Positions 32,244 through 43,426 of a DNA stretch of 64,000 nucleotides are shown here, in pieces (position 1 is the stretch's first letter; the number at the start of each line of letters is the position of its first letter). The stretch is from positions 756,809-820,808 of the forward strand of contig LSYV01000019.1 in NCBI GenBank assembly GCA_001584585.1, in the 5' to 3' direction. Origin of the DNA: Gonium pectorale (taxonomy: Eukaryota > Chlorophyta > Chlorophyceae > Chlamydomonadales > Volvocaceae). Made by a program: the position numbers and the translations under genes. A model generated the notes under the pieces. That model was given only the letters and a program-made list of their open reading frames with translations. It made no database searches and had not been told where the DNA came from.

Positions 32244-33592
32244 ATGATGAAGCTGTCCATCAAGCCGAATGTCGCGCTTCCTGTGTCCCGTAGCTGTTCG
32301 CTCGTGTGCCGGGCGGGCACGGGCTTTGGAAAGAGCTCCGGCAAGAAGGATACCGCGAAGTCCAGCGACAGCGGGAGCGGCATTTACACGGCACCACGAA
32401 CGAAGAAGCGTGTTAATCTGGCTGAGGAGTTGGGGCTGAACAGGGCCGCTGTACCACAGCCGACGAGCAGCGATCCTGACAAGGATCTCACGAAGGGCAA
32501 CTGGTTCCACCTTGCGGACACCAGCGACTTCGCGGGGGAGAAGAAGCGGAAGATTGTTGAGCTCAAGGTGCGCAGTGACTTGGTATCGTCTCAAACTGGA
32601 CTGGGACTGTGCCTGGTGGCTAGAATTTTCGCGAGGGGGACCCAGCGGCCCATGGGACGGCTGCCGTTGTTTCGGGGGTGGGGGGGGGGGTCTTCAGAAG
32701 CGACTTACCCGGGTGCCAAGTTGATTTGTGTCCGTAGGATGGTGGAGGAATGGCTACCTACCCGACAGGCTGCGGCCGCGCGGCTTCTCCCCCCGTCACC
32801 CCTCCAAACCCTCGTGTTGCTGGCCGTAACAGGGCAACAAGAAGACCGTTGTACTGCACATGTACGGCGACACGCTGTACGCCATGGATGCCTTCTCGAC
32901 GGCATGTGAGTTTGCTTGCCACGGCGATTGCGGCCGGCGTCGCGTGCTCAGCCGCCGCCCAGGGCGCCACATTGGAGGCGATCTCTGCAAAAACCTCGGA
33001 AACGGTGGGCGGGGCCCGGACCTTAACCCTTGGCTGCTGTCCTGGCCCTGGCGGCTGTCCGCTTGCAGACCAGTACCCGTTGATTGACGCCAAGCTCGAG
33101 GATGCCGCGGAAGGGCCCACCATCACCACGCCGCTGGACGGCACCGTCTACGACCTAAAGACGGGTGGGTGCCGGCATGGCGCGGGGGTCCAACGAGGGC
33201 ACCTCCGCCGGAAACCGGGAGGTGGGCAAGGCCCTTTGGCCAAAGGACTGCTGCGCGGTGCTGCGGGCTTGTGTGCAAATGGCCGCCCCGTGGCAGCTCC
33301 TTGCTCGCACATGCCCACCCACCGTTGAGGCAGGGTCTCCTGCCGCATCTTGTCAATCCTGCAACTCCCGTCACCTGCCTGCGGCGCTCACGCCGCCCGC
33401 CAACGCTCGGACTGAACGTGCGGCTTGACGTGCGGCCGTGCAGGCAAGGTGATCACGTGGTGCCCCTCGGACGGCAGCCCCATCCGCGGCCTGCTGCGCA
33501 CGCTCAAGTCCAGCGTGCAGCCCGTGCCACTGCCCGTATACCCGGTGGTGGTCACGGCCGAGGGCAAGGTCATGGTGCGGCTCAGCGTGTAA
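32244..33592 (+). CDS. Plastid Rieske-fold protein lacking cluster ligands (TEF5/PSB33-like)
   Basis: Exons 32244-32567, 32833-32905, 33069-33164 and 33444-33592 join in phase to give 213 residues. The start is one of two adjacent ATGs (32244, 32247). The N-terminus (MKLSIKPNVALPVSRSCSLVCRA) is a good plastid transit peptide. A Lys/Ser-rich linker follows, then DLTKGNWFHLADTSDFAG and the Rieske-like core: VVLHMYGDTLYAMDAFSTAY, QYPLIDAKLED, TPLDGTVYDLKTG, KVITWCPSDGSPIRGLL and PLPVYPVVV. Classic Rieske boxes use CxH and CxxH; here the positions read STAYQ and the DGT region, with no Cys-His pairs, so no 2Fe-2S cluster is expected. The closest known type is the thylakoid PSB33/TEF5 group, which supports photosystem II. 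That assignment is by fold and context only. Unlike Arabidopsis PSB33, no membrane helix follows. The TAA stop overlaps a TGTAA motif. Confidence 0.82.
33588..33592 (+). promoter_or_regulatory. TGTAA motif overlapping the Rieske-fold gene stop codon
   Basis: The stop codon TAA forms the last three bases of TGTAA. If it is used as the poly(A) signal, the 3' UTR would be only a couple of dozen bases. Confidence 0.35.
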
Positions 33593-36103
33593 ACAAGCAC
33601 ATGGTGGCGCGCCAGCCCTCAACAGACAGTGTTTGCGTATGCGCGCAAATGGGACGCGCCTTATTCCAGCTGTTGACGTGCGGGCTCTCGCGTGGCGGCA
33701 GTTCACGGCAGGCCGTGCGCATGTGGGAGGTCCCGTGCTCGCTCGGTATCGTCTGGCGGCGGGGCGGCATTACACATCCCCCATGCTGACGGGCCGGAGG
33801 GGCAGCATCCGGGCCATGGGCCCACAGCCCTCCGTGGCCACAGCCACAGGTGCTTGAGGCGTTTTGGGGGGAGGGGTATGCCTCCCATGGAGATGGTGTG
33901 GCACTTGCTTGGGGCGCAAGGCTTTGGAGGTGCTGGCTGCCCCATGCTGTGGCACCACCTCTTGGGCCGCGTGTTGTTGCGGCCGACCGGCGTACGGTTG
34001 TGGCACGCTTTGGTGCAGACGTGCCAGGAAAACGTAACGGGTTCCCTGCGGCAATGAAGCGAGCGGGCGGGATCCGTCCAGCATTTTCCCGTGAGTTGAT
34101 GGGCTCACTGGTCTGGGCGGGGCAGATGCTGCCCGCTGTCTCTAGCTGGTCCTGCTCCGCGCTGAGGGGTGGCTAGGGCTGACGCCCGCTCCCGGGGACG
34201 GCCGGGTGGCGTCTGCGTACCGTACGCCGATGCGCCGGGCCATCAGTGGCGCTGGCGTATGCTGCCGTCAGCCAGGTCGTAGCCCAGTTGTGGCTTAACA
34301 GGGCCTGCAGCGTTACCGTGGGCGTGATCCCGACGCAAGTTTTGGCCTTGGTTTTTGTTCAATCCGAGGGTCGCTGTGGCAGTCGGCATGGTGTCGCAGG
34401 AGGATGTTCAGATCATCGACCGGTTCGCTGGTGCAGAGAGGTTGCATTCTTTCAATTCAGGCGAGATGCTCGCAGCCCGCGGTTGCTCCGCCCCCGGGGT
34501 CGGCAATTTTGCAGTTTGCGGTTGATGGCTTTGCCTTTTTTGCCGCGTTTTTTGCCGCGTGCAGGCGGAAACCGGCAAGCCCAACAGCCCTGATAGGAAG
34601 AGGGTTTTGAGCAATCATTAGGAAGGCGCGCATGTTTATGGACGTAAAAGTGTATTGGAAACCAACAACCATGGAACCTACTGCCGTATGTTGCTTCGTG
34701 CCGTCCTGCAATGCGGGGCACTCGTTTCTTGCTGGCGCTGGTGATGCGTTCCTCAAGCTGCGGCTTGATGCGCCCGCGTGAGCCATCGGGGCCTGGTCTC
34801 GGTGGTGTGCTTTGAAAGCGCTCTGTAAATGAGCTTCTTGCCGTGCCCGCTCGCAGCCGCGTTGCTGATGTGACACGTGTCGAAGCAATTAAGGCATGAG
34901 CGAACAACGCCGAGCGCAGTTGTGTGCACAGCTGGATGATGTGCTCAAAGGCACTGCAGCACAGCACAGCAGGTAGGCGCCGGCATAGCTGAAACACACT
35001 GGGTTGAGGGCGGCCTCTCATCAAAACGCATCCTGTAAAAACTCGTCTTCAGCCAGTCCAGCGTGCGACCCCTCAGGCGCCCCCCAACGCCAGGGAATCG
35101 GCCGGTTCGGGCTAATAAACCCGTCAAACCAACCCGGCCATAGTGATCCATGCATGCGAAGGACCATAGGGAGGTGCGGCAGCGGGAGACGGAGCACTGA
35201 GGCGAAGCCCTGGCCCCTCCTTTCCACCCTCAGCGCTCAGCCAGTTGTTTACACGGTCGGGAGAGGAATGCGCCCCAGGGCTTTTCTAGTGAGAACGCCT
35301 TCCAACCCACTAACCCCCAACGCATGACCACTTGACTGCGTATTGCAATCCCACTGCTCGGAGCAGTACAATGGATTATTGGTAACCTGCGTAGATCCGT
35401 AGGATGCCACTTTTGGGTGCGGGCCCCGCTGTCGCCCTCCCATGCTGCTCTAGCGCTGCAACTGGGGAGGTGCGGCTCCCCTGCGTGCGTGGGAGATAGG
35501 ACGGCATGGCATGCACCGCGTGGCGACGCGTGGCGCGACCGGCTTTGCCCGTCTTTGCCAAGGACGGTGAACAGAGAAGTGGAGTGGGACCGGGGCATCG
35601 AGCACATTACATACATTGCCTTGGGTCGTTTGGGACTACTGGGAGCGGCACTTTCAGCGCCCTACGTGGCCAGCACCTCGCAGCCGGAAGTGTTCGAAAC
35701 GGCAGCGAGGGGCCACGCGCCCACGCCCTGCCACGCCCCTTCGTGCCCCATGACCAGGAGGCCCGCTTGCGTGCGCTCCCACGGCGCTCTTAGTACAACT
35801 GTACCATCGCTCTTTGTTTGCGCAGGAGACGTACTAGTTGGGCGCTGTGGGCAAGCCAACGCAATCTGCTCCGGGGTAGCAGGTGCTGCGCACCACGGTG
35901 CCGTACCGTACTGCGCCGTTGTGCCCTAGGATGCGCCCGCACAAACGCGAGTATTGCTGCATACGCCAAGCTGATGATTGGAATGTGCTTGGTTTCTCGA
36001 CACGAGCACCTCTGGCGGGGATACGGTAGAGAGCCCTATCATGCGGAGGTTCAGTGCCATTAACATATGGCTAGAGTCATTAACTTAATGTAGTAATTAG
36101 GGA
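33593..36103. other. Intergenic between Rieske-fold and BASS4-like genes
   Basis: No coding signal or RNA gene was recognised. It contains one copy of the dispersed repeat (35267-35320). The frames on both strands are short and unstructured. Confidence 0.5.
35267..35320. repeat. Dispersed repeat, copy 3 (intergenic)
   Basis: The core CTAGTGAGAACGCCTTCC has a CGCCCCAGGG flank on its left and CACTAACCCCC on its right. It is most similar to the copy in Obg intron 5. Confidence 0.65.
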
Positions 36104-39100
36104 ATGGCGGCACAGCTTCGTCAACGGTGCTCGGCCGACGGTCGAGCCCTAGCTGCCGGGCAGAAATTCATATGCCACACATGCATAAAATTTCAAAAAA
36201 CATTGCCTGTCGGAGGAAGATCACTGTCATGGCGACGTGAACCTGTCGGCGTTGCCACATTGTGGCGCCTGTTAGTCCGGGGCGACATTGCGACAGCCAG
36301 CAGTGGCTGTCCTGCGAGTGACAGAGATGCATCGGCGACGGGAAGCGGCAGCAACGGCCAGGCCCCTCCGGTACAAGTAGAGGAGCCAACATGTCAAGGG
36401 GCCAGTGTACAGTACACTACACCCACATCATCCGATGCATTGACTAGCGCTGTAGCGCCTGCAAGCTCCCACGCCGTTACCGGAACTGCCACCCCCGGCA
36501 ACCCAGGTGGCCGAACGCAACCGCCGCAGCCGGAGGGGCCCTCAGTTGGAGACCAGGCGGCGGCCAGCAGTGGCGGCACCGGCGGGCTAGTCAGCGGCTG
36601 TGTGACATGGCTCAAGCAACTAATCACGGAGCAGTACCTCCCCCTGATGCTCCTCGGCGCGCTGCTGGCGGCGGCAATTCAGGTGGGCCCAGACGCTTGC
36701 CTCTTCTGTGAGCGCCACGACCCAGTTTCCGAGGGCCCTGCGCAGAGACATACCGACCTACGATTACCCGGTACGGAGGGCAGGGCCGACGGGCACGGAC
36801 TTGGCACCCATTCACTGGAAGTACGCCTCGGACCGGACGCATGAGTCATGGCGCCCCACTCCCTCCTCAGCCTCGCCCCTCAGATTCCTCCTTCCTCCAT
36901 TGCGCCCCCCCTGCCTGCCTCCCAACCCCCACCCCCACACACACGCAGCCGTCGTGGGGCCTGGCTGCCTCCCGTACAAACCTCCAGTCCGCCGTCACCT
37001 TCACGATCTTCGTACTGCAGGTGCGGTCCGTCACAGTATGTTTGTACAGTACGGCATCTTTGCGCACCGCACGCTGCTGCCGTACTGGTGCTCCGCGACT
37101 CTGTATAGAGGACGATTACCTCTCAGGGATCTCTCCATCAATAAGGACTATCGAAGCTTGTGGTGGGGCGGGGTTACGAGCTCCCCTACGAAGCGCCGCC
37201 ACCCCCTCCTGCAATGTAGTCAAAGGGAGGGGGCTAGCATGCGCCAGCAACCCCACGACCTGGGACATTCGGGGACTCTCCTTCTGCCCGCCCACCTGCT
37301 CGCCCATCATCCTGCCTCCCTGCCTAGGGTGTCATGCTGAGGCGTGGCGAGGCAGAGAAGGCGCTCAGCGCTACAGGTGCGTTCGGGGGCATGCAAAGCA
37401 GCCGCTTGGGGGCTTATGGTCGAGGGAGTTCGGAGACCGACCACAGAATTGGGGTCCCAGGCTGCCGTATGATCGAGGCCGACCCGGGCTCCTCTGAGCA
37501 GGCTGGCCGAGATGGCGCCCGGTGCAGCCACAAGACCGCTAAACCGCTTGACCCTTTGACCCATTATCCGTCATGGGCTCCGCCCGTCTCACGATAGCCC
37601 CGCACCCAGCCCCAGCTCCGAACGGAACCCGTACATCACAAAGCCGTTCCGCCGGTCTCCGCCTCTCTAACATGCCCGGCAGGCACCCCTGCTTGAGCTG
37701 AACTGGCCTCGTCTCATTGGTTGCGCGCCCGCATGAGGTCGCCCTCTACCTCCTGAACCACTCTGACCCCACCTCTGCCTCCTGAACCACTCTGACCCCA
37801 CCTCTGCCTCTGGCTCAACCTGCGCCCCGCAGGCGCCATTGCCTGGGGCCTGGCCTCCATCCTGCTCATCACGCCTCTGGTCGCACCCCTGATGGGGGCG
37901 CTGCCGCTGCAGCCGGCGGGCCTGGCGCTGGGTGAGGGCCCGTGACGGTTGTGAGGTCGTTGATCAGTTGGGCTAGCCGCCGCAGCAGGGGCCGCGGAGT
38001 GGCCGGCCCTTACACCGATGTTGGGTGTAAGGGCGCGCTCGGAACAATGGCCGCGCCTTGATGGTATGGGCGTCCCTTACGTCTGGACATGCGTAATAGC
38101 ACATTTTAATTCCCGTGCTTTCGTTCGCCGCGCGTCACGTTTGTTCGACGTGCCGCATTGCTTTCCGCCGTGATTGTCCTCCTCCCGGCTCCCGCCCGCG
38201 CCGCCCGCAGGTCTGCTGGTGTTTGCGTGCATGCCCACCACCCTCTCGAGCGGCGTCGCGCTCACTCAGGTGCCCACCATCGGGGGGGGGCCTGGACATG
38301 CGCATGGCGTGAGCGCGGGGAGTGCCACTCGTGGCGCTGACACCGTTGTTCCGTTCAGGGACCAGCAGAAACCATCGTGGCCCGCTGCCGAGATGTCCAA
38401 CCGCTTAAACTCAGTAGGGGGGCATGCCGAGTACCGCGTGCGAAACGTCCAGCCCGAGGTCCTCTACGGCGCCTGCCTGCCGGGAGCGAATGCTCAGAAC
38501 AGGCCCTCGCAACGTGTCCGGGAGGCGCTCCTGCGGTGCCCTCTTCAGACCCGCTCCGCCCGCCCAACCCGTCTCTCTCACTGGGGACGCGCCCCGCGGG
38601 CCTCTTTGCCCTCGTTTCGCCCCCAGGTCCTAGGCGGCAACACGGCCCTGGCGCTGCTGCTCACTATCTCCACTAACCTGGTCTCCGTCTTCACGCTGCC
38701 GTTGCTGCTGCCCTGGGCACTCAAGGTACCCCCGATGAACCGAATGAATGGCAGCGTCGCGGGCGAGTGGCGCCTGCTGCACAGCTGCCGAGGGCGCCCC
38801 TTGGGTAGCAGTCGCTGCGCGCGCGACGCCGGGTGCGGGCTGCGGGGGGGGGCGCAGCGACGGGCGCCTGCGACAAGCAGACAAGTGCGTGTGGCTGGGG
38901 TGGGGTCTCAGTCAGCCGCTGCGCTTCATTCCACGGCACACGGCACACAGCACCTCTCCCTTGTCCGCCGTTCCTCTCTGCAGACGTCCGCAGCGCTCGG
39001 CGGTTTCGGCGCCGCCACGTCATCGGCGGCCGGCGGGGTGGCGGCGGGCGTTCGTCTCGACCCGGTTCCGCTGCTGGTGCAGCTCGTGCAGTGCATTCTG

Positions 39101-40908
39101 CTGCCTGCGCTGGCGGGCGCGGGCCTGCGGGCAGCCCTGCCGGGTAAGTCAGCAATTACCGTATGGGGCAATGGGCTCATGTTATTCATCACTCATTTCT
39201 CGTTATCGTGCATGTGGTGCTTGAGAAGGCACGATCCGTACCATGCTAACCAGGCGGTTGGGCTGACTGGACCGACACCCGGAACGCATAGCTGAGTGTA
39301 GGCAGGCCGGCGTATGCCTGTGCTCCAGGCGCGGAGGCGTAGACCTCGATGGAGTTGGCAGCAGGCCAACCGCCCGAGTGCTTTCTTACCCCGCCGTCCG
39401 CAGGCCTGCGCACCTGGGTTGACGCCAACCGCCGGACGCTGAGCGTCGTCAGCGGCGGCCTCCTCTCGCTGGTGCCTTGGATGCAGGTACGGCGGTGGTG
39501 GCGTGATCGAAGGCCCCCCTAACCTCCTCAACTACAGAGCCCCCTGGTCAATGCCAGCGGGGCACACGTCCATGCGAGTGCTGCAGACCGCACGCGACAC
39601 CAGCACTTCCCATCTCCCCACTAGGCCAGCGCCGCCTCATTACATTTGGGTTCTCAACCCGCTTGATGGCTGCTGTCGCGGTAATGGGCAATGACATTCA
39701 ATACATGATGTAGGCCGTCCGCTGCTGAACTGCACTCCTTGACGCGCGACCCCCTCACCCCTGGTTCTCCCTTCGGCAGGTCAGCAAGGCGCTCTCGCAG
39801 GGCGTGGTGGTCGCACCGGCCGCCCTGGCCGCGGCGGTGGGCGCCTCGCTCGTCATGCATGCCCTCTTCCTGGGGCTTAACGTGGGAGCGGCTGAGGTAC
39901 GTCCCCGAAGGGGGGATAGCTGCGGATAGCGGGTGGTTAGGGGACCTGCTGTTGTGTGGTAGGGTATGAGGGTTTGCGGCCCGGCATGGCTCGGCATCCC
40001 TCTGACAAGGCGAGGCGAACCGTCTCACGATGGGTTCTGCACGTTGTGTACACCGCGTCGAATATTGTGGCTTGGCCGAGCGGCGCAGCCGCCTCGCCTG
40101 CCTGCAGCCCGCCGCTCCCCAATTCTCCCGCTTGCTGCTACGCGCCCCAAACCTGCCGTATTCCCCCGTCCGGGGGCTCGCACAGCCCCTACGCCAGGGC
40201 ATACGCATCCCGCCTCTCGTGTCCCAAGGAACCCCTCACACACTCCCATCAATGCACCCGGGGGACATGGGCACGTTACTTTCAAACTTCATGGTGCACG
40301 ATAACTCATGACCCTCACTCCGCAGCTGTTCCGGCTGGGCGGTGCCGACCCGCGGGTCGCTGCCCCCACCCGGCGCGCCCTCATCGTGGTGGCGAGCCAG
40401 AAGACGCTGCCCGTGGCCATGGCGGTGCTGGGCCGCCTTGGGCCCGTGGTGGGGGCCGAGGCAGCGGGCTGCGCGGCCGTCACAGCGGTTTTCAGCCACC
40501 TGGCGCAGACGTGCGTCGATTTCTGGCTCGTGGCAAGGTGCGTAGGACGTTCGGACAGTGCCCGCGTTGGGTGTGGGCGCCTCGGAGGTCTCACAGGTTC
40601 TGATGCTGCCGTTGGGTGTCCTCTTTGTTTGGTCTGGCTATGATGGTGCAGAAACGGCGGAGAGGGGAGGGCTAACAGCGCGGCACGCGGCAGTGCCGGT
40701 GCGGTGCGGGTAGCTCCCTTTCCTCGTTTCCCACCTCCGCTACCCCCAAGGCGACAACTCACGGAACTCGCGTCTGCTCCCGCGGCCTGCTCTGCTGTCC
40801 CGCACACGCCGCAGGTGGAACGAGTACATCCGCCGACGGGGGAGTTCGGGGCCGGTGGTGCACGCAGCACCGGCGGGCGCGTCATTGCCGCGGCCCGCCG
40901 CCGGATGA
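36104..40908 (+). CDS. BASS4: BASS4 / SLC10A7-type transporter, plastid-type leader, 11 exons
   Basis: This belongs to the sodium/bile-acid symporter-like family (PF13593 group: plant BASS4, animal SLC10A7). Exons: 36104-36682, 36949-37020, 37328-37376, 37833-37931, 38211-38269, 38627-38725, 38984-39143, 39404-39486, 39780-39896, 40326-40537, 40815-40908. Phases agree and give 540 residues. About 165 N-terminal residues are Ser/Thr/Pro/Gly-rich with a basic start, as in a long plastid leader. Membrane helices begin at YLPLMLLGALLAAAIQ. Diagnostic segments are FACMPTTLSSGVALTQ (residues 271-286), LGGNTALALLLTISTNL with a following helix, and ASQKTLPVAMAVLGRL near the C-terminus. Exon 7 carries a Gly/Ala-rich cytosolic or stromal loop. 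The substrate of plant BASS4 is unknown, and SLC10A7 affects calcium and glycosylation. TGTAA follows the stop by 10 bases. Confidence 0.9.
37749..37806. repeat. 29-base tandem duplication in BASS4-like intron 3
   Basis: Two exact 29-base copies (starting CCTCCTGAACCACTCTGACC) lie side by side, followed by a partial third, 26 bases before the acceptor of exon 4. The repeat is pyrimidine-rich and may serve as an extended polypyrimidine tract. Confidence 0.9.
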
Positions 40909-43426
40909 AAGGTTGCATGTAAACCTTGATTATTGACGAGCGGTTTTCGCCTATGACCACCAGCTCTTAGCGTTGCCACGGGGCGGCATCTCCCTTGCAC
41001 ATGCCGGAGGAGGGTAGCGCCAGCCCTCGTTTTCCATCTGGCATGAGTGCGGGTGCGGGTATCGATGATTATCTGTGCGAGCGTAGTTGTTTTTCTGGGG
41101 CGTTACTGTGTTCGTTGCGTCTCGCGCAGCCGGCATCCTGCAATGCCGGCATGTACTGCCTGCCGGACGAGCGCGCCTCCGTACGGTCGTACCCTCCAGG
41201 GGCTAGCCAGGCAGCTGCCCGCCCCATACCTGGAAAGTGCCGTGCGGCGAGCGAAGAGGTGTGCGAGGTCACCTGTAGGAACCCCAAAAACAACCTGTGG
41301 ACGGCTTTACTTGGGAAGCGACTCATGAGAACGACGACTTTCGCTTTCTGCAATGCGGTGTGCGTCGCGAGGGTACGGAGAGGGAAAGTCGGCCTTGGGC
41401 CCCAGCCTGCAATTGCAGTGTTGGGTACAGGTGCACTTTTGCTGAGCCCCTCGCAAAGTGTTCATTACGTGGCGCAACATGGCACGCAGGCACACACGTG
41501 GGCGGCACTCCCGGAACAGGAGCCCCACGGAGCCTTGCCCGGGTGGGTTTGTCGGTCAGGCATGGTACCATAAGGGCTTACAAGCCAGTACGAGCATGCA
41601 CTACCATCGGTTTGGGTGTCAACCTGCATGTATGGCGGCATGCCTGCCAACCGATACAAAATTGCTGCGTGCTTCACAACCCCGTCCCGTCCATCCCGTC
41701 ACATGCGCGGACGGCCGCGAGAGCCTAATGCAGCCGACCTATGGGCAAGCGTATCGCAGTCGGCTATGCCCGCAGATGCAAGCCCTCACAGCGCTTCATC
41801 AACGGGGATGACTACACCCGCCGACTCGTCCACACTAGAAGCTGTGCGAGAGGTACAGAGGCCCGAACATGGGAATTGCGGAGGGCTGCGCGCGTGACAG
41901 TTGCCTTCCTGACCGCACTCCGCATCTACCAGTAACCACCTCACACGTACGTACAAACCGGGTACTCACCTTTCCGCAGTACACATGCACAAAACAGCAC
42001 TCGCATCAAATGCCGTACAGCGCGTGCCCTGCCGCCACCATGCCTGTGTGACACTGGCCGCGCCCTCCGCCCAAAGCAGCACGAAGTACATCAAGCCCGC
42101 AAGCAACGCGCCACCTCGCCTGCCATGAACCCACAAATCATGTATGCTTGCCGATGTGGCAACAGATGCATCGCAGCAAGCCTTCATCACGGGTTCATGG
42201 CTGATGAGCATGCTTAGGGCCCCACGCGTAGGGCGCGCACACGGTACGCGACCGGGCGACGTTGCCCCACGACGAATGAACCAAATCGGGGTGGTGTTTT
42301 GAGCGTGTCGTAAGTACGCATGACATTGCGACAGTCAGGGAATCAGAGCACACAGGACACAGCATCGCAGCTGCCGTCATGGTCACAAGCCGTGCCAATG
42401 CACCGGCCACTCCGGACGGGACCGCATCCATTTAGAAATTCAGGGGATCATGCATGTCGAGACCCGTTGCGAGAGGGTTGAAACCGCGCGTGCGGCCAGT
42501 ATCCTATTGACGTAGGTTAAGAAGGACACTACGCTGCAGGACGAGAGGGCACGGCGGCGCCACATCGCCTGCTCCGCGTGAGCCCTGCTCATTGCTGTCT
42601 GTGAACAGGGACATCTAACCATCATTGTCTTGCGAACGCTCTACGGCCGACTTTTACCAGCACACATCGGCAGGACCGCATGTGCGACATCCACAGCGCG
42701 GTATCATATCTTTCCAGTACAATGTTTTTAATTGTAAGGCATATCGTGGCCCCTACCGGCCCCTCGCTAAAGACAATTATGCCGTCTCCCTGCGTTCGAC
42801 ACCTGAACCCGACCACGAAGGGTCGGGGTTCCGCTCCTGCACGCAAAGCACGAGAAAGCCGCCAAGCCAGCGAGGGCGGGCCGCCATGAAGCCTCTGCCA
42901 GTAGCGTCGGTGCCGCCGCCCTCGTCCTCTGAAGCTGCGGGCCTCTGGTCCCTCACGCTGCCGCCCGCGGCCGCCGTATCGTCCTCGCCGCCAGACCCTG
43001 TGCCCCTGCGCATGGCGCAATCGCCGCCGTTCGCCGCCATTACATGCACGACGGCGCGTGATGCAGTGGCGATGGCGGCGATTGCAGCATTGGCTTGTGG
43101 TTCCTCTTGATGAGATGCGCTGCCCGCGTGTCCCTGCTGGCGGAGGGCAGGGGACGGGCAGGAGTGTGAGGATACAAGCTTGCAGGGCGGGCGGCGCTCG
43201 GCGCAACAAAGATAGTACGGCACTGCGGCACCAATGTCGTGCATTCCATTAGCATAACTCACGTACCACTGCTGTATTATCGCCTAAAGGACGCTCGCAG
43301 TGCAAGTCGTCAAGCGCGTGCATCGAGTGACCCATGGGTCACTTTAAGCCGACCCCGACACCGTGTGCGGCCATGCACGCAGGTGCCTTCATCGGCGCAA
43401 AGCCCTTCAGTAGAACGACGCATGCC
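40909..43426. other. Intergenic between convergent genes; one ambiguous Ala-rich frame
   Basis: Most of this stretch shows only short, random frames. Around 42780-43260 both strands carry long Ala/Ser-rich frames. The minus-strand one (NAAIAAIATASRAVVHVMAA onward) could be a 3' exon of the membrane-protein gene at 43427-44792 through a CAG/GTGCGG donor near 43580, but the acceptor is poor. I left it unannotated. Confidence 0.4.
40918..40922 (+). promoter_or_regulatory. TGTAA poly(A) signal after the BASS4-like gene
   Basis: TGTAA begins 10 bases after the stop codon, a typical chlorophyte arrangement with a short 3' UTR. Confidence 0.55.

Noticed and set aside
42625..43262. Ala/Ser-rich frames on both strands
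   Set aside because: Neither has a clear start, splice partner or motif. The minus-strand one could be a 3' exon of the neighbouring gene, but the acceptor lacks a pyrimidine tract.
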